This document shows positions 19,946-29,528 of a stretch of 64,000 nt of DNA, piece by piece. Under the pieces are notes generated by a model. It saw only the letters and a program-made list of their open reading frames with translations. It ran no database searches and had not been told where the DNA came from. Each line of letters starts with the position of its first letter. The stretch's first letter is position 1. Origin of the DNA: Streptomyces sp. RPA4-2 (GTDB lineage Bacteria; Actinomycetota; Actinomycetes; Streptomycetales; Streptomycetaceae); contig NZ_CP050975.2 of assembly GCF_012273515.2 (NCBI RefSeq), positions 6,324,001-6,388,000 on the forward strand, given 5' to 3'. The position numbers were made by a program, and so were the translations under genes.

Positions 19946-21210
19946 TCACAGCCGTGCCGCCTTGAGCGCCATGTGCAGCAGCAGACGGTCCTCGCCGTCG
20001 TCCAGGTCGAGGCCCGTCAGTTGCTCGACGCGGGAGAGGCGGTAGTAGAGCGTCTGCCGGTGGATGCCCAGCTCGGCGGCGGTGCGCCCGGCCTGGCCCG
20101 CGCAGTCGAGGAACACCTCCGCGGTGCGGGCGAGTTCGTGGTGCGCGGGGGAGAGAAGGGTGCGGACGGCGGGGTCCCTGGCGGCCTCCGGAGGGAGCGC
20201 GGTGAGGAGGCGGTACGGGCCGATCGACGACCACTCGGCGACCGGGCCGAGGCGGGGTTCGGCGAGGACCGCGCGGGCGGCGGCGGACGCCTCCTGCCAA
20301 TATAAGCCCCCAGCTCCGCGAGCCCCACCCGCGCCCCGGCGACCCCGGCCGCCGCCCGTGCTCCCGCGGCTCCGGTGCCTCCCGCGCGCTCCCCCTCCGC
20401 CTCCCGTACGAACCGGACGGCCGCCGTCAGCGCCGGGGTCAGCACCTCGGGCGAGCGGAGCCGGACCAGCAGCGCCAGGCTCCAGCCGGGCTCCGTCCCT
20501 TCGGCGACGGCGACGGAGGCACCGCCGCTCCACGGCACCGTGCACAGGGCGGTGGCACCCGGCACCGTACGGGCCGACGGTGCGTCGTCCGGGTCGGCCG
20601 AGGGCCAGGGCGCGACGCACACCAGCGTGTGCAGACCCGCACCGCGCGGGCCGAGCGCCGTGCGCAGTTCGGCCACGGCCATGTCCCGCTGCCAGCCCCG
20701 TTCGGCGGTGAGCACGGCCCGCAGTTCGCGGGTCAGGTCCGCGCCCGCCTGCGCCTCGTCCGCGAGCAGCGCGCCGATACGGGAGGCGACGCCCATGGCG
20801 GCGTCCAAACGCTCCTGCGCCGGCCCGGGGTCGTCGTCCAGGAGCCACACGTACCCCAGCACGACACCCCGATGGCGTACGGGCAGGCAGACGCGTCCCC
20901 GGTAGACCCCCGCCTCCGGGGTCGGCGGAATACGGACCGGGCCGGTGGCCCGGGCGATGCCGAAGCCCTCGAACCAGGCGCGGACCGCCGGAGTGGAGCG
21001 GCGGGTGAGGATCGAGCGGGTACGGACGGGGTCGAGGGCGGCCGCGTCGAAATCGTCGTCGCCGTCACTCCCGTACGCGGCGAAGGCGATCAGCTCGAAA
21101 TCCCGGTTCTCCAGGGTCGCGGGGGCGTCGAGCAGCGCCGAGATCTCGTCGACGAGCTCCTGGTACTCACCGCCGCCGGCCGTTCTGCCCGCCTTGAAAT
21201 CACCCGTCAC
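19946..21210 (-). pseudogene. PucR-type regulator with apparent +1 frameshift, next to proline catabolism genes
   Basis: Two overlapping frames together make one regulator of about 420 residues. The 5' frame (from GTG 21210, after GGGGGAG) gives a sensor-like region with [19 protein letters not shown] and [15 protein letters not shown], and runs to about 20300. The 3' frame continues with [12 protein letters not shown] and ends in the PucR-type HTH ([31 protein letters not shown]). Restoring one A in the AA at 20299-20300 (+ strand) joins them as GAYI-WQEA. As written, the protein loses its DNA-binding domain. It is divergent from proline dehydrogenase, so it is the likely proline-responsive regulator of that unit. 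The break could be a real mutation or a sequencing error. Confidence 0.8.
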
Positions 21211-21246
21211 ACGGGCATTCTCCCCCATCACCCGAGACCCTTCATA

Positions 21247-21256
21247 CAGATGTCTG
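21247..21256. promoter_or_regulatory. Short palindrome in the regulator/proline dehydrogenase spacer
   Basis: CAGATGTCTG, a perfect 10-base palindrome, lies in the spacer between the divergent PucR-type gene and proline dehydrogenase. It is a possible regulator site, but it is short enough to arise by chance. Confidence 0.3.
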
Positions 21257-21394
21257 AGATCCAGGGCACGGATGCGTGACAGCTGTCGATGGCCGAGGAT
21301 CGGGGGGATCCCTAGGTTTCACGGTGGTTCCCCGTGCCGTCCCCGCCTGTTGTGCGGGGGTTCGCGGCCGTCCGTACTTTCCGTGGAGGTGCCC

Positions 21395-22321
21395 GTGCTG
21401 GGTCCCGTGATTCTCGCCGCGTCGCGCAGCGACCGCATGCGCCGTTTCGTGTCGGCGGCCCCCGGCACCAAGCAGGTGGTCGCCCGCTTCATCGCCGGTG
21501 AGAGCGTCGACCAGGTCGTCCCGGTCGTCCAGGACGCCGTCGCCAAGGGGCTCTCGGTCACCCTGGACGTCGTCGGCGAGGACATCACCACGCGCGACCA
21601 GGCCTTCGCCGCCCGCGACGCCTACCTGGAGCTCATCGAGCACCTCGAGGAACTGGACCTCGGCACCCAGGCCGAGATGTCCGTCAAGCTCTCGATGTTC
21701 GGCCAGGCGCTGGACGGCGGCCACGAGCTGGCTCTCGCCAACGTCCGCCCGGTCGTCGAGGCCGCGGCCGCGATCGGCACCACGGTCACGCTGGACGCCG
21801 AGGACCACACCACCCTCGACTCGATGTTCGCCATCCACGAGGAGCTGCGCAAGGACTTCCCCGCGACTGGCTGCGTCATCCAGGCCTACCTGTTCCGCAC
21901 CGAGGCCGACGCCCGCCGCCTCGCCGCGAACGGCAGCCGCGTACGCCTCGTGAAGGGCGCCTACAAGGAGCCCGCCGAGGTCGCGTACCAGGACAAGGCC
22001 GAGACCGACAAGGCGTACGTCCGCATCCTGCGCATCCTGATGGAGGGCGAGGGCTACCCGATGATCGGGTCCCACGACCCGCGCCTGATCTCCATCGGCC
22101 AGGAGCTGGCCCGCAGGGCCGGCCGCAAACTCGACGAGTACGAGTTCCAGATGCTCTACGGCATCCGTGGCGAGGAGCACCTGCGGCTCGCCGCCGAGGG
22201 CCACCGCATGCGGGTCTACACCGCGTACGGCACCGACTGGTACGGCTACTTCATGCGCCGCCTCGCGGAGAAGCCGGCCAACCTGCTCTTCTTCGCGCGC
22301 TCGATCCTCACCAAGGGCTGA
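21395..22321 (+). CDS. Proline dehydrogenase (monofunctional)
   Basis: It oxidises L-proline to pyrroline-5-carboxylate with FAD and passes electrons to the respiratory chain at the membrane. The 308 residues fold as the PutA-type (beta/alpha)8 barrel. Late active-site sequence includes RLVKGAYKEP, IGSHDPRLI, EFQMLYGIR and the arginines of RMRVYTAYGTDWYGYFMRRLAEKP. I chose GTG 21395, five bases after GGAGG, giving MLGPVILAASRSDRMRRF; the frame extends back but runs over the promoter. It is followed 35 bases later by P5C dehydrogenase, so proline is converted to glutamate by two separate enzymes rather than a fused PutA. Confidence 0.93.
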   Translation: MLGPVILAASRSDRMRRFVSAAPGTKQVVARFIAGESVDQVVPVVQDAVAKGLSVTLDVVGEDITTRDQAFAARDAYLELIEHLEELDLGTQAEMSVKLSMFGQALDGGHELALANVRPVVEAAAAIGTTVTLDAEDHTTLDSMFAIHEELRKDFPATGCVIQAYLFRTEADARRLAANGSRVRLVKGAYKEPAEVAYQDKAETDKAYVRILRILMEGEGYPMIGSHDPRLISIGQELARRAGRKLDEYEFQMLYGIRGEEHLRLAAEGHRMRVYTAYGTDWYGYFMRRLAEKPANLLFFARSILTKG

Positions 22322-22356
22322 GTCCGAACCACCGCTCACTAAGGAGTACGGAACCC

Positions 22357-23988
22357 ATGGACGCTGTGACCCAGGTCCCCACCCCCGTCAACGAGCCGGT
22401 GCACGGCTACGCCCCCGGCTCGCCGGAGCGCGCCCGTCTGGAGGCCAAGCTCAAGGAGCTGGCCGAGAACCCGATCGAGCTGTCGATGACCATCGGCGGC
22501 GAGAAGCGGCTCGGTGGCGGTGAGCGCTTCGAGGTCGTGCAGCCGCACAACCACAAGGCCGTCATCGGCACCGGCGCGCACGCCACCCAGCAGGACGCGC
22601 AGGACGCCATCGACGCGGCCCTCGCGGCCGCGCCCGCCTGGCGCGCGATGTCCTTCGACGACCGCGCCGCGATCATCCTGCGCGCGGCCGAGCTGCTGGC
22701 CGGCCCCTGGCGCGAGACCCTCGCGGCCTCCACGATGCTCGGCCAGTCGAAGACGGCCCAGCAGGCCGAGATCGACTGCCCCTGCGAACTGGTCGACTTC
22801 TGGCGCTTCAACGTCGCCTACGCCCGGCAGATCCTCGCCGAGCAGCCCCCGGCCAACTCGCCGGGCGTCTGGAACCGCCTCGACCACCGCCCGCTCGAAG
22901 GCTTCGTCTACGCGATCACGCCCTTCAACTTCACGGCGATCGCCGGCAACCTGCCGACGGCTCCCGCGCTGATGGGCAACGTCGTCGTCTGGAAGCCGTC
23001 CCCGACCCAGACCCACGCCGCCGTGCTGCTGATGCAGCTCCTGGAGGAGGCCGGTCTGCCCAAGGGCGTCATCAACCTCGTCACCGGTGACGGCATCGAG
23101 GTCTCCGAGGTGGCGCTGGAGCACCGCGACCTCGCGGGCATCCACTTCACCGGGTCGACCAAGACCTTCCAGTACCTGTGGAAGACGGTCGGCGGCAACA
23201 TCGAGAAGTACCGCTCGTACCCGCGCCTGGTGGGTGAGACCGGCGGCAAGGACTTCGTGGTCGCCCACCCGTCGGCCGACCGCGCGATCCTCAAGACGGC
23301 CCTGACCCGCGGTGCCTTCGAGTACCAGGGCCAGAAGTGCTCCGCGACCTCCCGCGCCTACATCCCGGCGTCGATCTGGAACTCCGGGTTCAAGGAGGAG
23401 TTCGCGGCCGAGATCGACGGCCTGACCATGGGTGACGTCACCGACCTGGCGAACTTCATCGGCGCGGTCATCGACGAGCGGTCGTTCGCCAAGAACAAGG
23501 CGGCGATCGACCGGGCGAAGTCCGACCCGGCCTGCACGGTCGTCGCGGGCGGCTCGTACGACGACTCGGTCGGCTACTTCGTGCGTCCCACGGTCGTCGA
23601 GTGCTCGGACCCGGAGAACGAGGTCTTCAAGACGGAGTACTTCGGCCCGTTCCTCGCCGTGCACGTCTACGAGGACGACGCGTACGACGCGATGCTGACC
23701 CAGATGGAGTCGGCCTCCGACTACGCGCTGACCGGCTCGGTCGTCTCGGGCGACCGCGCGGCCGCCGCCTACACGATGGAGAAGCTCCGCTACGCCGCGG
23801 GCAACTTCTACATCAACGACAAGTCGACCGGCGCCGTCGTCGGCCAGCAGCCCTTCGGCGGCGGCCGTGCCTCCGGCACGAACGACAAGGCGGGCGCCCC
23901 GCAGAACCTGATGCGCTGGACGCTGACCCGCGCCATCAAGGAGACGCTGGTCCCGCCGACCGACTACACGTACCCCCACATGGGCTGA
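22357..23988 (+). CDS. pruA: L-glutamate gamma-semialdehyde (1-pyrroline-5-carboxylate) dehydrogenase
   Basis: An NAD+-dependent aldehyde dehydrogenase that completes proline catabolism to glutamate. The 543 residues match the PruA/ALDH4 length. Visible motifs are FNFTAIAGNLPTAPALMGN in the cofactor site, HFTGSTKTFQ, the Glu of ETGGKDFVV, and the catalytic Cys in EYQGQKCSATSRAY, with C-terminal PFGGGRASGTNDKAG. ATG 22357 follows AAGGAG by ten bases. It forms an operon with proline dehydrogenase and is followed by a large terminator at 24008. Confidence 0.95.
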   Translation: MDAVTQVPTPVNEPVHGYAPGSPERARLEAKLKELAENPIELSMTIGGEKRLGGGERFEVVQPHNHKAVIGTGAHATQQDAQDAIDAALAAAPAWRAMSFDDRAAIILRAAELLAGPWRETLAASTMLGQSKTAQQAEIDCPCELVDFWRFNVAYARQILAEQPPANSPGVWNRLDHRPLEGFVYAITPFNFTAIAGNLPTAPALMGNVVVWKPSPTQTHAAVLLMQLLEEAGLPKGVINLVTGDGIEVSEVALEHRDLAGIHFTGSTKTFQYLWKTVGGNIEKYRSYPRLVGETGGKDFVVAHPSADRAILKTALTRGAFEYQGQKCSATSRAYIPASIWNSGFKEEFAAEIDGLTMGDVTDLANFIGAVIDERSFAKNKAAIDRAKSDPACTVVAGGSYDDSVGYFVRPTVVECSDPENEVFKTEYFGPFLAVHVYEDDAYDAMLTQMESASDYALTGSVVSGDRAAAAYTMEKLRYAAGNFYINDKSTGAVVGQQPFGGGRASGTNDKAGAPQNLMRWTLTRAIKETLVPPTDYTYPHMG

Positions 23989-24007
23989 CGCCCACGGGCA
24001 GTCCTAC

Positions 24008-24049
24008 GCGGGCCGGGCGGCCGCCGATCAGGGCGGCCGTCCGGCCCGC
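24008..24049 (+). terminator. Terminator after the proline catabolic operon
   Basis: An 18-bp stem (24008-24025 with 24032-24049, one G-U pair) and a six-base loop begin 19 bases after the dehydrogenase stop. It is among the strongest hairpins in the window. Confidence 0.75.
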
Positions 24050-24160
24050 GCGCGTCTTCGCGGCCGGCGCCGTACCGGCCGCCCCGCGGTGCCCGCACCG
24101 GCCGCCGGCCCGGCGCGCGAGGCGATCGACGGCCACGGGGGGCGCCGGGATACTGGGCGG

Positions 24161-24727
24161 ATGGCCACCCGACTGCGGACCGCCCACACCGCGGACCTCG
24201 CGCCCGCCGAACTCCACGCGGTCCGCGCCTTCCTGGACGACGCCTTCGGCGGGGACTTCGGTGACGAGGACTGGGACCACGGCCTCGGCGGCATCCACGC
24301 CCTCGTGCACGACGACAAGGGCCTCGCGGGCCACGGCTCCGTGATCCAGCGCCGGGTGCTGCACCGCGGCCGCTCGCTGCGGGTCGGCTACGTGGAGGCC
24401 GTGGGCGTCCGGGCGGACGTACGCAGACGGGGGCTGGGCGGCCGGGTCATGGCGGCCCTGGAGCGGGTGATCGAGGGCTCGTACACATTGGGCGCGCTCT
24501 CCGCGAGCGAGGAGGGCGGCCCCCTGTACGCCGCCCGTGGCTGGCAGCGCTGGCCGGGCCGGATCTGCGCCCTGGGACCGGGAGGTGTGGTGCGCCTGCC
24601 GGAGGAGGAGGGCAGCACCTTCGTACGGCCCGTAGTCACCGCCGTCACCCCCGGCCGGCCCCTGCACGGCGCCCTCGACCCGGCCCACGAGCTGGTCTTC
24701 GACTGGCGGGAGGGGGACGTGCTCTGA
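24161..24727 (+). CDS. AAC(2')-I-like aminoglycoside N-acetyltransferase (GNAT)
   Basis: The 188-residue protein aligns by eye along its length with mycobacterial AAC(2')-Ic. Shared landmarks are FGGDFGDEDWDHGLGGIHAL, VIQRRVLHRGRSLRVGYVE, AVGVRADVRRRGLG (acetyl-CoA site), LGALSASEEGGPLYAARGW and the C-terminal ELVFDWREGDVL. AAC(2') enzymes acetylate the 2'-amino group of aminoglycosides such as gentamicin, although some chromosomal members may serve cell-wall or other metabolism. ATG 24161 gives the right N-terminus; only a weak GGGCGG precedes it. It stands alone after a terminator, with no sign of mobility. Whether it confers resistance here is not shown. Confidence 0.85.
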   Translation: MATRLRTAHTADLAPAELHAVRAFLDDAFGGDFGDEDWDHGLGGIHALVHDDKGLAGHGSVIQRRVLHRGRSLRVGYVEAVGVRADVRRRGLGGRVMAALERVIEGSYTLGALSASEEGGPLYAARGWQRWPGRICALGPGGVVRLPEEEGSTFVRPVVTAVTPGRPLHGALDPAHELVFDWREGDVL

Positions 24728-24813
24728 TCGCCACCCCGCTGCCCCCCCCGCAAGGCCCGGTCCCGTCCGGACCGTCGGCGCTGGTCAGGCTCGGGTGACC
24801 CGATCCGCCGTCT

Positions 24814-25040
24814 CAGATAGTAGGAAGTCCGAGTAATCATGGAGACAGATGCTCCGTCCTCCCTTACGTTTGTAGGAGCCGAACGTCTCGCTAGACCAAG
24901 CGAATGGCGGTCGTGAGCCGGAGCCCCTGGCAGGCAACCCCTGCGGCACCGCTCCCCGCCCCTTCCGGCGTCTCGTAATCCCTCACCGCACTTCCGGCCG
25001 CCCGTCCCGGGTCCTCCGGAGGCCAAGGAGTCGATTCATC
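24814..25040 (+). promoter_or_regulatory. Promoter and structured leader of the 42-aa gene, possible riboswitch-like element
   Basis: About 300 bases without a long gene. A lower-GC promoter-like stretch lies at 24814-24838. Further on is a nested stem-loop: outer GGAGC/GCTCC (24920-24924 with 24951-24955) and inner GCAGG/CCTGC (24930-24934 with 24940-24944) closing on CAACC. The CTGGCAGGCAACCCC run recalls conserved GGCAACC segments of actinobacterial SAM-type leaders, but I cannot fit the whole SAM-IV core. A good ribosome site (AAGGAG at about 25025-25030) ends the leader. Confidence 0.35.
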
Positions 25041-25169
25041 ATGGCCGAGACGACCGTCCGCCGAGTCCGTCACGTTTCCCGTTCGAGTGAGTCCGACCGC
25101 AAGAACGCGGCGGCCGCCCTCCAGCGAGCCCTGGACCGCAGGGACAACGGCGGTGAGACGGGCCACTGA
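25041..25169 (+). CDS. Conserved-looking 42-residue basic protein of unknown function
   Basis: ATG 25041 lies 10 bases after AAGGAG. The product starts MAETTVRRVRHVSRSSES and has a helical middle (DRKNAAAALQRALDRRD) before a polar tail. It is highly charged, with eight arginines, and has no signal peptide or membrane segment. Codon use is Streptomyces-like. Below the usual length cut-off, it is supported by its ribosome site, by the long leader that points to it, and by my recollection of similar short proteins in other Streptomyces. No function can be given. Confidence 0.6.
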   Translation: MAETTVRRVRHVSRSSESDRKNAAAALQRALDRRDNGGETGH

Positions 25170-25280
25170 GGCCCGCCGCCCCGCGTCCGTCCCCGTCAAG
25201 GTCCGTCCCCGTCAAGCCGCGCCCCGGCCCGCCGCCGGGTCCCGCGCGGTCCTGTGAGCAGTCCGTCCCCTGAGCCGGGA

Positions 25281-25303
25281 GCCGCACCCGAACGAGGTGC
25301 GGC
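25281..25303. terminator. Hairpin between convergent genes (42-aa gene and phosphatase)
   Basis: GCCGCACC and GGTGCGGC form an 8-bp stem with a seven-base loop, seven bases from the phosphatase stop. Next to it, GTCCGTCCCCGTCAAG is repeated twice in tandem (about 25185-25216). Confidence 0.55.
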
Positions 25304-25309
25304 GCGGGG

Positions 25310-26875
25310 TCACGCTCCGCGCCGCACCTCGAAGTAGTCGATCCGTTCGCCGTTCTGGGCGAGCGCCGACACCTTGAGCTTCGGCGTCGCGCCGGTCTCC
25401 GCCTCCACCGAGAGGAAGGAGTACCCGGTGTAGCGCACGCGCGACCACTCCACGGTGTCGTGCTGCTGCTGCCGCGACTCCGTCCAGTGGAAGGTCTGGA
25501 CGGGCTCGTGGCGAGTGGCCTTCCTCTCGTAGCTGTCCTTCACCCCCGCGGGGAACCGGTACAGGCTCTTGCCCGCCCCGCCCGCCGTGACGTACACGAT
25601 CCCGTCCCGGGTCGGATCGGTCGACGCGCCGACCGGCACCGGCCTGCCCACCCCGCCTTCCTTGACGGCGTCGGTGCGCTCGTACACGTGGTTGTGCCCG
25701 TTGATCACCAGGTCCACCTGGTGCTTGGCGAACAGCGGGAGCCAGGCGTCCCGCACGCCGCCGTCGGAGGCGTGCGTCGAGGTCGAGTAGGCACAGTGGT
25801 GGAAGAAGACCACCACGAAGTCGACGCTCCCGCGCAGCTCACCGAGGCGCCTGTCGAGCCAGGCCGTCTGCCGTCCGTCCGTGTAGCCCTTGTTGGCGGG
25901 GATCTCGTACGACACGTCGTTCGCGTCCAGCGCCACGATCCCGACGTTGCCGTACGTGAAGGAGTACACGCCCGGCGCGCGGCGGGCGTCGAAGCCGTTG
26001 TCCGGGAGGGACCAGCGTGCCGACTGGCCGCCGTACCCGTTCGGCGAGTACCAGGCCTCCATGTCGTGGTTGCCGGTCGTCACCATCCACGGCACCGACT
26101 TCGCCACCGGCTCGGTCTGCCTGAGGAACAGGTCCCACGCGCTGGGTTCGTAGACGTCGGACTTCGCGCCGAGGCCCACCGAGTCCGCGTAGCAGATGTC
26201 GCCCGCGTGCAGATGGAAGGCCGGGTGCCGGCCGAGCAGCACCTTGTCGTTGGCGAGCGCGTCGGGGGTGACGCCCTGGTCGCCGAAGGCGGTGAAGACG
26301 AACTTCTCCGGACGCGCGGGCGCGGTACGGAAGGAGCCGACCGTGGAGTGCCGCTCCCGGGACGCGGGGTCGAACCCCTCGTGGCCGACTCCGTAGTAGT
26401 ACGTCGTGCCGGGCCGCAGGCTGTCCAGCGCCGCGTGCAGGTAGTACTGGTCCAGCGCGAACCGCTGCCCGGTGAGGCCCGGCGTGTGCAGGTCACGGAC
26501 CTCCGCCTCGATCCTCCGGCTCAGCCCCCCGGGCGTCAGCCCCACCCGTACGTACGGTTTGCGTACCGCCAGGGGCACCTGCCAGGAGATCCGCATCTGG
26601 GTCTTCGGGTCCGCGCCGAAGGCGAGATGACGGCCGAAGGGAGTGACGGCGGAACCGTGCACCTGCCCGGTGGCGGAGCCCGTCCCCGGGGCCGACGCCC
26701 GCGGCGGGCTCTTCGGCCCCGACGCGCAGCCGGCCAGCAGCCCACCACCGGCGAAGGCGCTCGCCGCGGTCAGCGCGCGGCGCCGGGTGAGCTTCGTCCG
26801 CAGGTACTCGTGCTGCTCGGCCATGCTCATACGGCGCGCGAGCTGCTCGGGGATGCCTACGTCGGGAGTGTCCAT
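25310..26875 (-). CDS. Tat-exported purple acid phosphatase-like metallophosphoesterase
   Basis: About 521 residues. A twin-arginine lipoprotein signal ([11 protein letters not shown]... ending LLAGC) lies near residue 30-50 after a short cytoplasmic leader. Next comes a fibronectin-like N-terminal domain, then a calcineurin-type catalytic domain with the full metal-ligand series: [26 protein letters not shown] and GHNHVYERT. It should hydrolyse phosphomonoesters or diesters outside the membrane using a di-metal centre. ATG 26875 follows GGGAAG by nine bases; the frame extends to 26902. It is divergent from leuB across about 140 bases. No PHO box was clearly seen in that spacer. Confidence 0.9.
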   Translation of the reverse strand: MDTPDVGIPEQLARRMSMAEQHEYLRTKLTRRRALTAASAFAGGGLLAGCASGPKSPPRASAPGTGSATGQVHGSAVTPFGRHLAFGADPKTQMRISWQVPLAVRKPYVRVGLTPGGLSRRIEAEVRDLHTPGLTGQRFALDQYYLHAALDSLRPGTTYYYGVGHEGFDPASRERHSTVGSFRTAPARPEKFVFTAFGDQGVTPDALANDKVLLGRHPAFHLHAGDICYADSVGLGAKSDVYEPSAWDLFLRQTEPVAKSVPWMVTTGNHDMEAWYSPNGYGGQSARWSLPDNGFDARRAPGVYSFTYGNVGIVALDANDVSYEIPANKGYTDGRQTAWLDRRLGELRGSVDFVVVFFHHCAYSTSTHASDGGVRDAWLPLFAKHQVDLVINGHNHVYERTDAVKEGGVGRPVPVGASTDPTRDGIVYVTAGGAGKSLYRFPAGVKDSYERKATRHEPVQTFHWTESRQQQHDTVEWSRVRYTGYSFLSVEAETGATPKLKVSALAQNGERIDYFEVRRGA

Positions 26876-27018
26876 GTTTGAGAACTTCCCAGCGAGTCTC
26901 AACGGGCGTCACACATACGGGTGAACGCAGGGTGACGGGTTGGAGTGCGGCGGCACCGGCTCGTCCGTATGGCGGACACGTCGTGTCATCCCATGGGACA
27001 GGGGAGTACGGTGCCTTC

Positions 27019-28062
27019 ATGTCTCGCAGCATCAATCTCGCAGTGATCCCCGGTGACGGCATCGGCCAGGAGGTCGTGGCCCAGGGGCTGAAGGTGCTCT
27101 CCGCCGTCCTTCCGCAGGATGTGAAGCTGGAGACCAAGGACTTCGACTTCGGCGCCCGGCGCTACCACGCCACCGGTGAGACCCTCACCGAGGCCGACCT
27201 CGACGCCCTGAAGCGGCACGACGCGATCCTGCTCGGCGCGATCGGCGACCCCTCGGTCCCGTCCGGCGTCCTGGAGCGGGGCTTCCTGCTCAAGCTGCGC
27301 TTCGCCTTCGACCACCACGTCAACCTGCGTCCCTCGAAGCTGCTCCCCGGGGTCGCCACCCCGCTGGCCGGCCAGCCCGAGATCGACTTCGTGGTGGTCC
27401 GCGAGGGCACCGAGGGCCCGTACACCGGCAACGGCGGCACCATCCGCAAGGGCACCGAGCACGAGGTCGCCACCGAGGTCTCCGTCAACACGGCCTTCGG
27501 TGTCGAGCGCGTCGTCCGGGACGCCTTCGCCCGCGCCCAGGCCCGCCCGCGCAAGAAGCTGGCGCTGATCCACAAGAACAACGTGCTGACCTTCGCCGGT
27601 CACCTGTGGACGAACGTCTTCAACAAGGTGGCCGAGGAGTTCCCCGAGGTCACCACCGAGTACATGCACGTGGACGCGGCGACGATCTACCTCGTCACGC
27701 AGCCCGAGCGCTTCGACGTGATCGTCACCGACAACCTCTTCGGCGACATCATCACCGACCTCGCCGCGGCCGTCTCCGGCGGCATCGGCGTCGCCGCCTC
27801 CGGCAACATCAACCCGAGCGGCGAGTTCCCCTCGATGTTCGAGCCCGTGCACGGCTCGGCGCCCGACATCGCGGGCCAGGGCAAGGCCGACCCCAGCGCC
27901 ACCGTCCTGTCCGTCGCCCTCCTGCTGCGCCACCTCGGCTACGAGCCCGAGGCCGCGCGCATCGAGGACGCCGTCGCCGCCGACCTCGCCGAGCGCGTCG
28001 GGCAGCCCGCCCGCAGCACCGAGGAGATCGGCGACGCGCTCGCCGTACGAGTAGCCGGCTGA
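27019..28062 (+). CDS. leuB: 3-isopropylmalate dehydrogenase
   Basis: It oxidatively decarboxylates 3-isopropylmalate to 2-ketoisocaproate in leucine synthesis. The 347 residues show the family landmarks [22 protein letters not shown] at the start, [33 protein letters not shown], the substrate Lys in [12 protein letters not shown], and the NAD-binding [19 protein letters not shown]. The start is ATG 27019, with GGGGAG 12 bases upstream; the frame back to 26878 overlaps the divergent phosphatase promoter. No leuA, leuC or leuD is in the window. A canonical terminator follows. Confidence 0.96.
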   Translation: MSRSINLAVIPGDGIGQEVVAQGLKVLSAVLPQDVKLETKDFDFGARRYHATGETLTEADLDALKRHDAILLGAIGDPSVPSGVLERGFLLKLRFAFDHHVNLRPSKLLPGVATPLAGQPEIDFVVVREGTEGPYTGNGGTIRKGTEHEVATEVSVNTAFGVERVVRDAFARAQARPRKKLALIHKNNVLTFAGHLWTNVFNKVAEEFPEVTTEYMHVDAATIYLVTQPERFDVIVTDNLFGDIITDLAAAVSGGIGVAASGNINPSGEFPSMFEPVHGSAPDIAGQGKADPSATVLSVALLLRHLGYEPEAARIEDAVAADLAERVGQPARSTEEIGDALAVRVAG

Positions 28063-28088
28063 CCCCGCGCGCTCACCCCAACGAAGCA

Positions 28089-28121
28089 GCCGCCGGGTCG
28101 CAACCGCGCCCGGCGGCTTTT
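28089..28121 (+). terminator. Rho-independent terminator after leuB
   Basis: GCCGCCGGG/CCCGGCGGC, a 9-bp stem with an 11-base loop, followed directly by TTTTCTT. It lies 26 bases after the leuB stop. Confidence 0.85.
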
Positions 28122-28244
28122 CTTCTGCCCTCGCCGGGTGCCACCATCAACCCCTGGGCAACCCCATGGGCCGCATTCACCCCGTTTTCGTCCACGGCCC
28201 CGAGCGCGCGATACTCGCGCGATAATCGAACGCGGAGCCGCTGA

Positions 28245-28340
28245 ATGAGGGAATGCTCGGACGTCCTAGCACTGGCCACGGGCAGTACAGGCGTGAGCGC
28301 GGCCCGTCACACACAACCGGTGAAGGACAACCACTCATGA
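28245..28340 (+). CDS. Possible upstream ORF overlapping the ilvE start
   Basis: ATG 28245 opens a 31-codon frame ([18 protein letters not shown]...) whose TGA overlaps the ilvE start codon as ATGA. An Ile-free run with Val-Leu-Ala-Leu occurs early in the frame. Overlap of stop and start would couple ilvE translation to it. There is no good ribosome site (GGAGCCGCTGA precedes it), so it may not be translated. Confidence 0.25.
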   Translation: MRECSDVLALATGSTGVSAARHTQPVKDNHS

Positions 28341-29443
28341 CGACGCCCACGATCGAGCTCAAGCCCTCTTCGCAGCCCCGCTCGGATGCGGAGCGCGAGG
28401 CGCTTCTCACCAGCCCCGGGTTCGGCCGCCACTTCACCGACCACATGGTGACGATCAAGTGGACCGAGGGCCGCGGCTGGCACGACGGTCAGCTCGTTCC
28501 GTACGGCCCGCTCTCCCTCGACCCGGCGAACATGACCCTGCACTACGCGCAGGAGATCTTCGAGGGCCTCAAGGCCTACCGCCAGCCCGACGGCTCCGTC
28601 GCCACCTTCCGCCCGGACAAGAACGCCCGCCGCTTCCAGGCCTCGGCCCGTCGCCTCGGCATGCCGGAGCTCCCCGTGGAGACGTTCATCGAGGCCTGCG
28701 ACGTGCTGGTCCAGCAGGACAGGGCCTGGGTCCCGCGGCACGGCGGCGAGGAGTCCCTCTACCTCCGCCCGTTCATGATCGCGACCGAGGTCGGGCTCGG
28801 GGTGAAGCCCGCCAACGAGTACCTGTTCCTCGTCATCGCCTCCCCGGCCGGCGCCTACTTCCCGGGTGGGGTGAAGCCCGTGTCCATCTGGCTCTCCGAG
28901 GACCGCGTGCGCGCCGTCCCCGGCGGCATGGGCGACGCCAAGACCGGCGGCAACTACGCGGCCTCGCTGCTCGCGCAGGCCGAGGCCGCCGCCAAGGGCT
29001 GCGACCAGGTCTGCTACCTCGACGCGGTCGAGCACCAGTGGATCGAGGAGCTCGGCGGCATGAACCTGTACTTCGTGTACGGCGGCGCGTCCGGTGAGAA
29101 GCCGGTGATCGTCACCCCGTCGCTCACCGGTTCCATCCTGGAGGGCGTCACCCGCGACTCCCTGCTCACGGTGGCCCGCGACCTCGGCTACGAGTCCCGT
29201 GAGGGCCGCGTCTCCATCGACCAGTGGCAGCGCGACGCCGAGAACGGCACGCTGACCGAGGTCTTCGCCTGCGGCACCGCGGCGGTCATCACCCCCGTCG
29301 GCACGGTCAAGCGCACCGGCGCCGAGTGGAAGCAGTCCGGCGGCGAGCCCGGCGAGGTCACCATGAAGCTGCGCGAGGCACTCCTCGACATCCAGCGCGG
29401 CATCAGCGAGGACCAGCACGGCTGGATGCACCGGCTGGGCTAG
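28337..29443 (+). CDS. ilvE: Branched-chain amino acid aminotransferase
   Basis: A PLP-dependent class IV aminotransferase that makes valine, leucine and isoleucine from their keto acids with glutamate. The 368 residues belong to the long (BCAT2-like) form. Typical sequence includes [45 protein letters not shown], the PLP Lys in [15 protein letters not shown] (within [11 protein letters not shown]), and the cofactor segment [15 protein letters not shown] 28337 lies nine bases after GAAGGA. An in-frame ATG at 28253 would add 28 residues but lacks a ribosome site. It is monocistronic: a terminator lies on each side. Confidence 0.96.
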   Translation: MTTPTIELKPSSQPRSDAEREALLTSPGFGRHFTDHMVTIKWTEGRGWHDGQLVPYGPLSLDPANMTLHYAQEIFEGLKAYRQPDGSVATFRPDKNARRFQASARRLGMPELPVETFIEACDVLVQQDRAWVPRHGGEESLYLRPFMIATEVGLGVKPANEYLFLVIASPAGAYFPGGVKPVSIWLSEDRVRAVPGGMGDAKTGGNYAASLLAQAEAAAKGCDQVCYLDAVEHQWIEELGGMNLYFVYGGASGEKPVIVTPSLTGSILEGVTRDSLLTVARDLGYESREGRVSIDQWQRDAENGTLTEVFACGTAAVITPVGTVKRTGAEWKQSGGEPGEVTMKLREALLDIQRGISEDQHGWMHRLG

Positions 29444-29528
29444 GGCCTGTCGTTCGGATCACGCGGCGGGACGCGGTGCGGGGCACGCGCGTCCGCGGCG
29501 TGGTCATCGGTCCGGCGATCCACGAGTC

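Noticed and set aside
24900-24960. A definite SAM-IV riboswitch before the 42-aa gene
   Set aside because: Only a short GGCAACCCC-like segment resembles it; I could not place the full conserved core, so it is listed only as a structured leader.
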